From NCBI RefSeq assembly GCF_029784155.1, contig NC_073693.1:24092002-24156001 (forward strand): a stretch of 64,000 nt of DNA. Direction: 5' to 3'. Below the pieces are notes generated by a model. The model searched no databases. It had not been told where the DNA came from and worked only from the letters and a program-made list of their open reading frames with translations. Below are positions 25,086 through 37,261 of the stretch, one piece after another. The position numbers were made by a program, and so were the translations under genes. Each line of letters opens with the position of its first letter. Position 1 is the first letter of the stretch. This stretch comes from Uranotaenia lowii (lineage: Eukaryota > Arthropoda > Insecta > Diptera > Culicidae).

Positions 25086-26737
25086 TGAAAAACGCCAAAA
25101 ATGACAAAAATGACAAAAATGACAAAAATGACAAAAATGACAAAAATGACAAAAATGACAAAAATGACAAAAATGACAAAAATGACAAAAATGACAAAAA
25201 TGACAAAAATGACAAAAATGACAAAAATGACAAAAATGACAAAAATGACAAAAATGACAAAAATGACAAAAATGACAAAAATGACAAAAATGACAAAAAT
25301 GACAAAAATGACAAAAATGACAAAAATGACAAAAATGACAAAAATGACAAAAATGACAAAAATGACAAAAATGACAAAAATGACAAAAATGACAAAAATG
25401 ACAAAAATGACAAAAATGACAAAAATGACATAAATGACAAAAATGACAAAAATGACAAAAATGACAAAAATGACAAAAATGACAAAAATGACATAAATGA
25501 CAAAAATGACAAAAATGACAAAAATTACAAAAAATAAAAAATTACAAAATTGGCTAAATGACAAAAATGATATGAATGACAAAAATGACAAAAATGACAA
25601 AAATGACAAAAATGACAAAAATGACAAAAATGACAAAAATGACAAAAATGACAAAAATGACAAAAATGACAAAAATGACAAAAATGACAAAAATGACAAA
25701 AATGACAAAAATGACAAAAATGACAAAAATGACAAAAATGACAAAAATGACAAAAATGACAAAAATGACAAAAATGACAAAAATGACAAAAATGACAAAA
25801 ATGACAAAAATGACAAAAATGACAAAAATGACAAAAATGACAAAAATGACAAAAATGACAAAAATGACAAAAATGACAAAAATGACAAAAATGACAAAAA
25901 TGACAAAAATGACAAAAATGACAAAAATGACAAAAATGACAAAAATGACAAAAATGACAAAAATGACAAAAATGACAAAAATGACAAAAATGACAAAAAT
26001 GACAAAAATGACAAAAATGACAAAAAGTACAAAAATTACAAAAATGACAAAAATGACAAAAATGACAAAAATGACAAAAATGACAAAAATGACAAAAATG
26101 ACAAAAATGACAAAAATGACAAAAATGACAAAAATGACAAAAATGACAAAAATGACAAAAATGACAAAAATGACAAAAATGACAAAAATGACAAAAATGA
26201 CAAAAATGACAAAAATGACAAAAATGACAAAAATGACAAAAATGACAAAAATGACAAAAATGACAAAAATGACAAAAATGACAAAAATGACAAAAATGAC
26301 AAAAATGACAAAAATGACAAAAATGACAAAAATGACAAAAATGACAAAAATGACAAAAATGACAAAAATTACAAAAATGACAAAAATGGCAAAAATGACA
26401 AAAATGACAAAAATGACAAAAATGACAAAAATGACAAAAATGACAAAAATGACAAAAATGACAAAAATGACAAAAATGACAAAAATGACAAAAATGACAA
26501 AAATGACAAAAATGACAAAAATGACAAAAATGACAAAAATGACAAAAATGACAAAAATGACAAAAATGACAAAAATGACAAAAATGACAAAAATGACAAA
26601 ACTGACAAAAAATGACAAAAAGACAAAAATGACAAAAATGACAAAAATGACAAAAATGACAAAAATGACAAAAAAGACAAAAATGACAAAAATGACAAAA
26701 ATGACAAAAATGACAAAAATGACAAAAATGACAAAAA
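25086..26737 (+). repeat. satellite array 1, 9-bp unit ACAAAAATG
   Basis: Roughly 180 tandem copies of ACAAAAATG with very few variants. An irregular interruption lies at about 25523-25575, and shorter ones near 26023-26042, 26367-26390 and 26600-26635. Because 9 is a multiple of 3, two + frames read (NDK)n and (MTK)n and the minus frames read (FVI)n, (FLS)n and (FCH)n without stops. The long ORFs here are purely a consequence of the unit and should not be annotated as proteins. Confidence 0.98.
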
Positions 26738-27648
26738 TGACACAAAAATGACACAAAAATGACACAAAAATGACACAAAAATGACACAAAAATGACACAA
26801 AAATGACACAAAAATGACACAAAAATGACACAAAAATGACACAAAAATGACACAAAAATGACACAAAAATGACACAAAAATGACACAAAAATGACACAAA
26901 AATGACACAAAAATGACACAAAAATGACACAAAAATGACACAAAAATGACACAAAAATGACAAAAATGACACAAAAATGACACAAAAATGACACAAAAAT
27001 GACACAAAAATGACACAAAAATGACACAAAAATGACACAAAAATGACACAAAAATGACACAAAAATGACACAAAAATGACACAAAAATGACACAAAAATG
27101 ACACAAAAATGACACAAAAATGACACAAAAATGACACAAAAATGACACAAAAATGACACAAAAATGACACAAAAATGACACAAAAATGACACAAAAATGA
27201 CACAAAAATGACACAAAAATGAAACAAAAATGACAAAAAATTACACAAAAATGACACAAAAATGACGCAAAAATGACACAAAAATGACACAAAAATGACA
27301 CAAAAATGACACAAGAATGACAGAAAAATGACACAAAAATGACAGAAAAATGACACAAAAATGACACAAAAATGACACAAAAATGACACAAAAATGACAC
27401 AAAAATGACAAAAATGACAAAAATGACAAAAATGACAAAAATGACACAAAAATGACACAAAAATGACACAAAAATGACACAAAAATGACACAAAAATGAA
27501 ACAAAAATTACACTGAAATGACATGAAAATGACACAAAAATGACACAAAAATGATACAAAAATGACAAAAATGACAAAAATGACACACACAAAATCTACA
27601 CAATAATTACACAAAAATTACACAAAAATGATACAAAAATGACACAAA
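26738..27648 (+). repeat. satellite array 1, 11-bp unit ACACAAAAATG
   Basis: The unit gains two bases (AC) and becomes ACACAAAAATG, homogeneous to about 27225 (some 44 copies) and then increasingly substituted. A single 9-bp unit occurs near 26960 and a short run of 9-bp units at about 27405-27445, showing both forms intermixed. The switch from 9 to 11 is abrupt. Confidence 0.97.
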
Positions 27649-27955
27649 GGTACATGAAAATTACACAAAAAGGACACAAAAATGACACATTAATGACACA
27701 AAAATAACACTACAATGACACAAAAATGATACAAAAATTACAAAAAAGGCACCAAATATCACACAAAAATGGCACAAAAATGTCACGTAAATGACACAAA
27801 ATGACAAAAATATGACACAAAATGACAAAAAATGGCACAAAAAATTACACAAAAATAACACTAAAAATGTCACAAAAATGAAACCAACAATTTCAAAAAA
27901 ATGACAAAAATGACCTAAAAATGACACAAAATTGGCACAAATCACTTGAGACATT
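27649..27955. repeat. degenerate right edge of satellite array 1
   Basis: Decayed ACACAAAAATG units with varied spacing (AAAATGGCAC, ATGTCAC, ATTACAC) fading into unique sequence at about 27955. Confidence 0.85.
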
Positions 27956-29661
27956 CCAAACCTAGTTTAACTCGAACATCATGATTGAAGAAGAAATTAC
28001 AAGCGTCATGTCTAAATGTTGATTCAATAAATCAAATTTTCTTATATTGAATCCTAATTTAAGACTGTAGCTTAACTGAAACAAGCTTTTATTTCCGTAA
28101 ACGACACATTTCCATTGTTTTGTGACTCATAAACTTAATCTGAGTTTGCAGCTGCACCAGAAATCACATCACGATTTTTAGACAGAAATATTGTGTTCCT
28201 AAATTAGCTTGAACTATAACCAACAAATGGTGGCTCTTTAACCTGCCGCGCCGCCCCATTAAATCATCAAGAGTGTAAACATTTGTCATATTTTTTATCA
28301 CCTTCGTTTTTTGCAACACTCTTGGTTGATCTTTGTTTCCGCGTGAACAGCAATTCTTGTCGTTGTTTTTCGTAATTTTTGTTAAAGATAGAATGGAAAA
28401 AATTGAAAGTGGTCCATCTACGTACCATTTTTCACACCGTAACGCCATAAATAAATTTAAAAAATATAACAATCGCTGCACAACCAACGGCTGATCTCCG
28501 GGGTTGCTCGTTACAATAATTCGCGGACTGACAGAGCTGCTGAGCGATCAGAATCGTTATAGTTGTCCGACCAACCGACCGAATGCATCCGTTGTGTGGG
28601 GTAAAATGGTGTTCCAAATGGACGGCCAATATTTATCCCAACAATTCGGTCATTTACACCGGCTGTTGCAGGTCCATCAAAGTCTGAAATGCAACTTGCA
28701 ACCAAGTGTCAAGTGTTTTGTCTTTTTTTAACTGTGATGGAATTGATCTTTGACCGCTTTCAAATGAATCTTAAAAAACCTTACCAATATATTGTTTTCT
28801 TTTCTATTTGCAGGTAAATTCAAATTACTGGTTTGATGCGTAAGTGAAAAAAAATATTCAAAACGGATTCAACATGTCGTTTTGTGCCATATGCAATGGC
28901 TCAACTCGTCAATTTCAGAAAACTTCTTATCGTATTTTTCACACATTTCTCAAGAACGGTGTGTGGTTCATTTATGCCAAGTCAAAATAAAAACGCTCCA
29001 ACATTTACTCTCCATACATTCTAAATCTGTCCACTGAGTAGCTGTCCGACCATTTCGGATTGAGTGGGTATCTTTCCTGCTTCGCTTACATAATCTCAAA
29101 CCATAACACACATTCCACACACGACCAACAGTAAATATGACTTGGAACAGCTGTTCTCTGGCCGCTTTTTGGATTCCCTGAATGAGCCGGAAAAAATCCA
29201 AATTAAATAAATAATCGAGAAGCGCCATCGGACTCACAGACGTACACCTTGTCAGCTTTTATTTTGTTAAATTTTAAGAACGCCAAGCAGCAAAAAATGT
29301 TTATGTTGTTATTGCTAAACAGCATTCAACCCCCACACGAGCACGCTTATGCTCAGGCGAATAAAAATCTCTTCATCACCCGAAAAGATCATCAGCATCG
29401 CTCAATTGAGACCGGCTGACATTTTGGCTTTCAGCCGAATGAATGAAAACCGAAAATGTTCCAGGCGACAGCCATGTTTTGCCAGGATACAATAGCAACT
29501 GGCGGATAAGAACAAAATAGACGGTTATTCGTGGACTTAATTTTTGTACATTGACAAAATACTTCAACGACAAGTGAAAAACTTTAAAACTAAAAATTTT
29601 GAGTAATTTTTTGCTTGCCATAGAGTAGTATCGATTTCAAACAGAAACCTTAAAAATTTTA
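27956..29661. other. unique sequence between satellite arrays
   Basis: About 1.7 kb of less AT-rich, apparently single-copy DNA. No ORF with recognisable homology. It holds the second candidate recursive splice site (28790-28845), listed separately. Confidence 0.5.
28790..28845 (+). promoter_or_regulatory. candidate recursive splice site or microexon
   Basis: A strong pyrimidine tract (TTTTCTTTTCTATTTGCAG) ends at 28813, followed at once by GTAAAT. A perfect donor GTAAGT begins at 28840. The arrangement fits a recursive splice point with a downstream donor, or a 26-nt microexon at 28814-28839. Transcript evidence is needed. Confidence 0.45.
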
Positions 29662-29997
29662 AAAATTGTCAAAATTGTCAAAATTGTCAAAATTTTCAAA
29701 ATTGTCAAAATTTTCAAAATTGTAAAAGTTTACAAAATTTTCAAAATTTTCAACATTGTCAACATTGTTAACATTGTCAAAATTGTCAAAATTGTAAAAA
29801 TTGTCAAAATTGTCAAAATTGTCAAAATTTTCAAAATTGTCAAAATTGTCAAAATTGTCAAAATTGTCAAAATTGTCAAAATTGTCAAAATTGTCAAAAT
29901 TGTCAAAATTGTCAAAATTGTCAAAATTGTCAAAATTGTCAAAATTGTCAAAATTGTCAAAATTGTCAAAATTGTCAAATTTGTCAAAATTGTCAAA
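29662..29997 (+). repeat. satellite array 2, variant 9-bp unit AAAATTGTC
   Basis: Some 35 copies of a 9-bp unit AAAATTGTC with scattered TTTTC and TAAAA variants. The period equals that of the adjacent ACAAAAATG array, but the sequence differs by two substitutions per unit (TCAAAATTG versus ACAAAAATG). It changes to ACAAAAATG within about 50 bp at 29990-30040. Confidence 0.95.
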
Positions 29998-31838
29998 AAC
30001 GACAAAAATGACAAAAATGACAAAAAGACAAAAATGTCAAAAACGACAAAAATGACAAAAATGACAAAAATAACAAAAATGACAAAAATGACAAAAATGA
30101 CAAAAATGACAAAAATGACAAAAATGACAAAAATGACAAAAATGACAAAAATGACAAAAATGACAAAAATGACAAAAATGACAAAAATGACAAAAATGAC
30201 AAAAATGACAAAAATGACAAAAATGACAAAAATGACAAAAATGACAAAAATGACAAAAATGACAAAAATGACAAAAATGACAAAAATGACAAAAATGACA
30301 AAAATGACAAAAATGACAAAAATGACAAAAATGACAAAAATGACAAAAATGACAAAAATGACAAAAATGACAAAAATGACAAAAATGACAAAAATGACAA
30401 AAATGACAAAAATGACAAAAATGACAAAAATGACAAAAATGACAAAAATGACAAAAATGACAAAAATGACAAAAATGACAAAAATGACAAAAATGACAAA
30501 AATGACAAAAATGACAAAAATGACAAAAATGACAAAAATGACAAAAATGACAAAAATGACAAAAATGACAAAAATGACAAAAATGAAAAAAATGACAAAA
30601 ATGACAAAAATGACAAAAATGACAAAAATGACAAAAATGACAAAAATGACAAAAATGACAAAAATGACAAAAATGACAAAAATGACAAAAATGACAAAAA
30701 TGACAAAAATGACAAAAATGACAAAAATGACAAAAATGACAAAAATGACAAAAATGACAAAAATGACAAAAATGACAAAAATGACAAAAATGACAAAAAT
30801 AACAAAAATGACAAAAATGACAAAAATGACAAAAATGACAAAAATGACAAAAATGACAAAAATGACAAAAATGACAAAAATGACAAAAATGACAAAAATG
30901 ACAAAAATGACAAAAATGACAAAAATGACAAAAATGACAAAAATGACAAAAATGACAAAAATGACAAAAATGACAAAAATGACAAAAATGACAAAAATGA
31001 CAAAAATGACAAAAATGACAAAAATGACAAAAATGACAAAAATGACAAAAATGACAAAAATGACAAAAATGACAAAAATGACAAAAATGACAAAAATGAC
31101 AAAAATGACAAAAATGACAAAAATGACAAAAATGACAAAAATGACAAAAATGACAAAAATGACAAAAATGACAAAAATGACAAAAATGACAAAAATGACA
31201 AAAATGACAAAAATGACAAAAATGACAAAAATGACAAAAATGACAAAAATGACAAAAATGACAAAAATGACAAAAATGACAAAAATGACAAAAATGACAA
31301 AAATGACAAAAATGACAAAAATGACGAAAATGACAAAAATGACAAAAATGACAAAAATGACAAAAATGACAAAAATGACAAAAATGACAAAAATGACAAA
31401 AATGTCAAAAATGACAAATATGACAAAAATGACAAAAATGACAAAAATGACAAAATTGTCAAAAATGACAAAAATGACAAAAATGACAAAAATGACAAAA
31501 ATGACAAAAATGACAAAAATGACAAAAATAACAAAAATTACAAAAATGACAAAAATGACAAAAATGACAAAAATGACAAAAATGACAAAAATGACAAAAA
31601 TGACAAAAATGACAAAAATGACAAAAATGACAAAAATGACAAAAATGACAAAAATGACAAAAATGACAAAAATGACAAAAATGACAAAAATGACAAAAAT
31701 GACAAAAATGACAAAAATGACAAAAATGACAAAAATGACAAAAATGACAAAAATGACAAAAATAACAAAAATGACAAAAATGACAAAAATGACAAAAATG
31801 ACAAAAATGACAAAAATGACAAAAATGCCATAATCGAC
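29998..31838 (+). repeat. satellite array 2, 9-bp unit ACAAAAATG
   Basis: About 200 copies, the most homogeneous block of the window; single-base variants are isolated (near 30585, 30800, 31326, 31405-31420, 31455 and 31528). Long ORFs in five frames are repeat artefacts as in array 1. Confidence 0.98.
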
Positions 31839-32846
31839 AAATATGACCCAAAATGAAAAAAATGACAAAAATGACAAAAATGAGACAAAAATGACACCAA
31901 AATGACACAAAAGTGACACAAAAGTGACACAAAAATGACACAAATTACACAAAAATGGCATTAAAATGACACAAAAATGACATAAAATTGAACACAAATA
32001 AATAGAATGATACAAAAATGACACAAAAGGACTCAAAAATGAAAAAAAAAACGATTTAAAAATGACACAAAAAAGACACAAAAAATACACAAAAATGACA
32101 TGAAATTGACTCAAAAATGACACAAGAATGGCACAAAAATGATTAAAATATGATACAAAAATGAGACAAATATGACACAAATGTCTTAAAAATGACACAA
32201 AAATTACAAAATAATAACAAAATTGACAAAGAAATGACATACAAATGACACAAAAAATGACACAAAAATGACACATAAAATTACACAAAAATGACACAAA
32301 AATTTACACATTATGGCACAAAATTGCTCAAAAATGACACAAAAATGACTTAAAAATGACAAAAATTACGTAAAATGTCACAAAAATTACACAAAAATGA
32401 ATCAAAAATTCACAAAAATTACGCTTAAATGACACAACAATGATACAAGAATGAGAAAAAAGGTTATAAAAGTGACACAAAAATGACGCAAAAATGACAC
32501 AAAACGGTATAAAAATTACTCAAAAATAACACAATTAAAACACAATAATGACACAAAAATGATACAAAAATGACATGAAAATGACACAAAAAGTGACACA
32601 AAATTAACACAAAATTTTTACAAATATGATCAGTAATTACTTAAAAATTACTCAAAATTGACAAAAAAAAAATACACAAAATACACATAAATGACTCAAA
32701 AATTACCAGAAATGACACATAAATGATACAAAAATGTCACAATTGATACAAAAAGTGATACAAAAATGTCATTAGAAATTACATAAAAATAATACAAAAA
32801 TGACACAAAAATAGCTCAAAAATTACACAAAATAGCACAAAAATGT
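31839..32846 (+). repeat. satellite array 2, degenerate 11-bp-like units
   Basis: Units of the ACACAAAAATG type with heavy substitution and irregular length. The order (pure 9-bp block, then 11-bp block, then decay to the right) repeats that of array 1 on the same strand. Confidence 0.9.
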
Positions 32847-32847
32847 A

Positions 32848-33101
32848 GATTAAATTTATCGGCCTAGCGGTGAAAAGTGATGTCCTTTTTAGTAGGGACA
32901 TCTAAAGATTATGGAGTTTTTTATATAGGTGGATAGAAGGTTAGATGAAAATGAAAGATGTTGAAAATGAGCGGGTAGAATTTATTTTGAAGCATTTTCA
33001 TCTAACCTTCTATCCACCTATATAAAAAAAAACTCCATAATCTTTAGATGTCCCTACTAAAAAGGACATCACTTTTCACCGCAAGGCCGGTAAATTAAAT
33101 C
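32848..33101. mobile_element. hairpin/foldback element at the right edge of array 2
   Basis: Arms 32848-32953 and 32993-33101 are almost perfect inverted repeats (GATTAAATTTA, GCGGTGAAAAGTGATGTCC, GGATAGAAGGTTAGATG on the left). A 39-nt loop carries GCGGGTAGAATTTATTTTG, shared with repeats at 18262 and 39340. It sits between degenerate satellite units on both sides, so it inserted into, or formed within, the array. Confidence 0.9.
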
Positions 33102-33360
33102 AGCAAACATAAATTACGGTGATTAATCCTTCATAAAATAGCACACAAATTTCGCAAAATATAGCATCACAAAAAAATTTCAAAAAAATACACAAAAATG
33201 GCACAAAAAACGTACAATTCAGGTATAAAAACCACACAAGAACCACAATGACTCACAAATTAGGTTAAAAATTACTCTTAATTGTTAAAGAATAATATCG
33301 CAAAACAGACACAAATAATATCAAAAAATAGTGAAAACGTCACAAAAAAAATAGAATCGC
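33102..33360. repeat. residual satellite-like sequence
   Basis: Widely spaced CACAAAAA units (for example GGCACAAAAAACG, CACAAGAACCAC) beyond the hairpin, the last trace of array 2. Confidence 0.6.
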
Positions 33361-35194
33361 ATCAACGCCAAATGCAGGGTGTTACCTAAACGAGAGAAAA
33401 TGAAAGTCGCTCAACCACCGGCTCTACATGAATCTAGATCAATATCATCTATTCATAGACCCGGCTCCATCTAGAAATTTAAGAGAAGGGCATAAGACTA
33501 AGATTTAAACCAAAGTTTCCTCCACTTCATCAGCCAGTTTGGACCGCTCCAAACTCACAAGAGGGAAGTCAAGAAGGTCAATCGAAATCCGGAGGGACCT
33601 AGTTTTCATATGCATGTAGTTTTGGCTGGGTGACACTGTTTTGAGTCGAGCTGGCACCAGACACTGTTATCGTTTTTGGAGCATTTTCAGTTAATGAAAA
33701 TAGGAAAGGGTGCGTGCAATGATTCATAGTTTGAGGTATGTATAACCGGGGACATTTTGAGAAGTGCGATGCTCCAATGATGATTGAATGACTTGTCACA
33801 TTTAGAAGTGAAATAATTACAGTTTTTTTTTTCAATAAAATTGCTTGCTCAATGACTTAATTTATATCAAAAATCTCCATATTGAAAACAAGAAAAAATA
33901 TTGAGCCTCACCACAATGTTCCCTTACAATGTTGCAAGAATTTCTGGATTTTCCACATGAACGCTCTCGGAAGCAGCAGGTACAAAGCGAAACCGCCGGG
34001 ACACCCCATATTTTGCGGCCGCTGCCCCACCAAGAATGTCGGCTAAGAATTTTTATTTTTAGTTTTTCCCTAGTATACTAGCTAGTACGTGACCGCCACC
34101 CGTGCGTTTCGAAATAATTTAGTATAGATAGATGTAGTATGTGGACTCCTGCCATATCGGCTAGAGGGCAGCACCGATGGCGAATGTTTTTCGAATTTTC
34201 GCTTTCGAGCAAAAGCGAAACGAAAATTCGCGCGGTGGGTGTTGCGTGTGAGAAAAATTTCCTTCTCCCTATAGCTATTGGGATGTTTATTCTGTATTGC
34301 ACAGGTTTAATGTTTTTTCACCTCGGCGATTCCTTTTTTTCTCCGTCCAGATCGCCGAGAAGGTGTTTTTCCCACGGTGTTTTATTTGCTCTCGTTTTTT
34401 TTTTCCTAGATTTCCCTGATCTTTTTATACATTTTCATTGCATTTGCAGATTCTATTTGTGGCGCCTCGCGCCTGGTGTTCGTCTTCTTGAACGCTAACG
34501 TCGTGAAGAATGAGGAAAGCATTAAGATATGCAGTTGTTTACGATGAGAATTCGATGCAGTGTGACGGCAGTGGAAGTGGCAGTTTTGATATGAATTTTA
34601 AAGTTCGGATTCTGAATTTTGCTGTTTTAGATGGTTTTTGATGTTTTACATTAAAAAGACACACTCAAGTAAGCAGCACATGATTTACGGAGCAAAAGTT
34701 TGTCATATATAGCAGAACTTAGTTGGGCACTTTAACTGATCCAGTTACAAAAAGCTTCAGCAGATTTTTTTTTACGGCCGTTTCAGAGTTTGATTTTCAG
34801 ATTTTCGATTTCCATCAGACAATTTTGTAGACGCCATCAAAACAATTCAAAGTTAACAAAAACATACCACCTGTAAATACGATTACAAAATGACTTTTTT
34901 TAATCTGTTCTGCAGTTTTACAGCTGGAGCTAAAACTGTAAAACGGTTATTAGCAATTTGATTTTTTTTTTCAGAAACAAGATTGAATCACAGTGAAAAG
35001 TTAGTGACACGCACTTAAAACTAAACACTAAAATAAATCATATTTAGCCCATTTCAAGCACACCTCAACTGGAGAACCGATTTTCATTATTCATTATTCA
35101 AAAATAATTTGCACACCATAAGAAAGGCTATTTATTGATTCTCATTTTCCATCTAAAAAAAATACGGTCACCTTTTTCTAGAATTTAGTCTGTT
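33361..35194. other. spacer; no supported gene
   Basis: Moderately GC-balanced to 34.6 kb, then AT-rich. A small hairpin at 34192-34230 (CGAATTTTCGCTTTCG and CGAAACGAAAATTCG) interrupts a 119-codon ORF that has no recognised domain. Nothing else is supported. Confidence 0.5.
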
Positions 35195-35555
35195 ACAAGG
35201 TAGCTGAAATCACAGAAAATCTATAATTTCACAGAATTTTAGGCAAAATTTCATCACAGATTCTGTATCACAGAGCACAGATTTTCGGAAATATTCAAAG
35301 ATTTCTCAGATTTTCTATTTCTCAGATTTCGTATTTCCAAAGTTTTAATTTTTATATTTTTAAATTAAATTAAGGATTTTTAACTTGGTTAAGGAAAAAT
35401 ATGATAAAATTGGTAATGTTTATTGATATTTTTAAAGTTAAATATAGAAAAAAAACTCCATTTTTCACGACTTTTCAAAGAAATTTATGCTACTTTCATC
35501 ACAGAAATCCATCACAGAATTTTTGGGGGAAATCACAGTAAGTAAGAACTTGTTT
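35195..35555 (+). mobile_element. MITE-like element family A, copy 3
   Basis: Begins AAGGTAGCTGAAATCACAG. It contains TTTTAACTTGGTTAAGG, ATGCTACTTTCATCACAG and ATCCATCACAGAAT in the same order as the copy at 15803-16138, and ends near GGGGAAATCACAG. No coding content. It is about 70-75 per cent similar to copy 2 by eye. Confidence 0.7.
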
Positions 35556-36825
35556 TCGCCAAAACAAGAATTTTTTTTGTCGGCAACATTGGTGTGTTAT
35601 CATTGAAATTTAAACATTTTTGTATAATAAAAATTGATTTTAATATTTTTTCCTATTTAAAATTGAACTTTGTGAAAACTCTAGCTTTGTTAAAAAAATG
35701 GTTTAATGATGTTGAAAATAGCATCTTTAACTGTTTTTTAATTCATGTTTCATTTGAACGTCACATGTTTTTGAAAGTGGGAAATCTCTACAAACTTTTT
35801 GTAAAGAATAGAAGAAAAGTTTTAGAATGAAAATCAAATCAGAAAGTGGTGAATTGCCTCCAAGTTAAGAATGCGTCGTGGCGTTACAAAAATTGATTTG
35901 CATTTTTCGTACACTTTCATGACTTTTCATTTCAACACTGTTATAGACGGATTTCAAGCCAAATCGACACTAATTTGGCATGATCCTCTGAGAATTCCAT
36001 GAAACTTTGTGGGCATAAAGATCTTACCTAGTAAAGCAACTTGGCATTCTCAGTTTTCCCAAAAATTATCCAGACTAAGATTTGAAAAGAGCCTGCTTTG
36101 AAGGCAAGAATTTTATGAATATTTTTAGCTCGAAAATTAAAATTCCTTCACAAATGTAATTCATGAGAAGGCATTGGAAAAATCATTGAATTTTCAGGAA
36201 AAAAAAATTGATTGACACTGAGAAAATGAATTTCAAAAACTAAATCTGAATTTCCCAAAAAATGCCATCTCAAAATTTGTGAAATTTCTTTCTTAGCCGG
36301 GTGATAATAAGGCCTACAAGTCGTACATTGCAACTTGTGCAAATTTAAGCAAAAAAAGTTTTCTAATAAAAACTTTTTCATGATTTTTTTAATCGTGTAA
36401 TTTATTTTTCCAGTGTGGATTTCCAACCTTAATTCAAAAACATATTCGTTGAATTGATTGTACTGATTTAAAAAAAAAATAAGAACTTTGATTGTAATAA
36501 TTGATGGTGAAAGTAAGTGGAAATCCTACTCTTTAAAAAATTCAAACTAAAAACTTGAAGCCGATTTAAAAAGAGAAAGGCCATCTCATAAAAATTCTAT
36601 GATTTTTTTTGGTGCGGAATTATGTAGTCTACAACTCTCCTGAACATTGCAAAGTGAGCACCCTTAAGGAAAAAATGTTTTTCTATCAAAAAACATAAAT
36701 AAAATAGAACTTAATTAGAAGCAGATCATTATAGCAATCCATTGATTTTGGGCATATTTACTCGCATGAAGGCTTTGAAAGCTTCTTATTGGCTAACAAA
36801 GAGAATCAACTGTCCAATTCCCTTG
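35556..36825. other. AT-rich spacer
   Basis: No recognisable gene. The segment at 35945-36080 has the composition of an old repeat, but I could not match it to another copy in this window. Confidence 0.4.
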
Positions 36826-37165
36826 AGTGAACCTTATGTACTCATTAATGAACTTGAAAGTGGCAAAAGTGATTAATATATACGTTGTATGTGACTTATT
36901 TTGCACAATTCCCACTAGTAAACTAATTCTAATTCTAATACTAATTTCCATTATTTTGAAAGGATTTTAACCATCGCAGTCATTCGTCCTCTGTATTGAT
37001 GTTTCACATATTAAGGTTCACTTACATTTTTCGTAATAAGTTCGAACTTATTGAAAATCTCAACAGTTTTTATTAGTGAACTATGTGTTCTCATTAATGA
37101 ACTTGAAAGTTGTGAAAGTGATTTATATGTACTTTGTAAGGGACTTAAGTCACATAACGGGCACA
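36826..37165. repeat. pair of diverged direct repeats
   Basis: GTGAACCTTATGTACTCATTAATGAACTTGAAAGT at about 36830-36864 recurs as GTGAACTATGTGTTCTCATTAATGAACTTGAAAGT at 37076-37110. Both are followed by GTGATT...ATAT...GTA..TG.GACTTA. Units are about 80 bp and begin 246 bp apart. Confidence 0.75.
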
Positions 37166-37261
37166 AAAGAGCTCAAATTGGGATTTACTAAGTCTCAAAA
37201 AGTGCATTGAGGTGCTTTCAAAATCAGATCACCACTTCAAGTTTTAGTGTCAGTTAGAAAA

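Noticed and set aside
25064..27614. Very long ORFs (up to ~690 codons) of FVI, FLS, FCH, MTK or NDK repeats
   Set aside because: They are forced by a 9-bp unit lacking stops in five frames, and by the 11-bp unit. They overlap on both strands and contain no non-repetitive domain.
29730..32297. 855-codon minus-strand ORF and 599-codon + strand ORF over array 2
   Set aside because: Same satellite artefact as in array 1.
25086..32846. CRISPR-like array
   Set aside because: Continuous short tandem units without unique spacers, in eukaryotic sequence.
34139..34498. 119-codon + strand ORF
   Set aside because: Crosses a DNA hairpin, has no domain and overlaps an opposite-strand ORF of similar quality.
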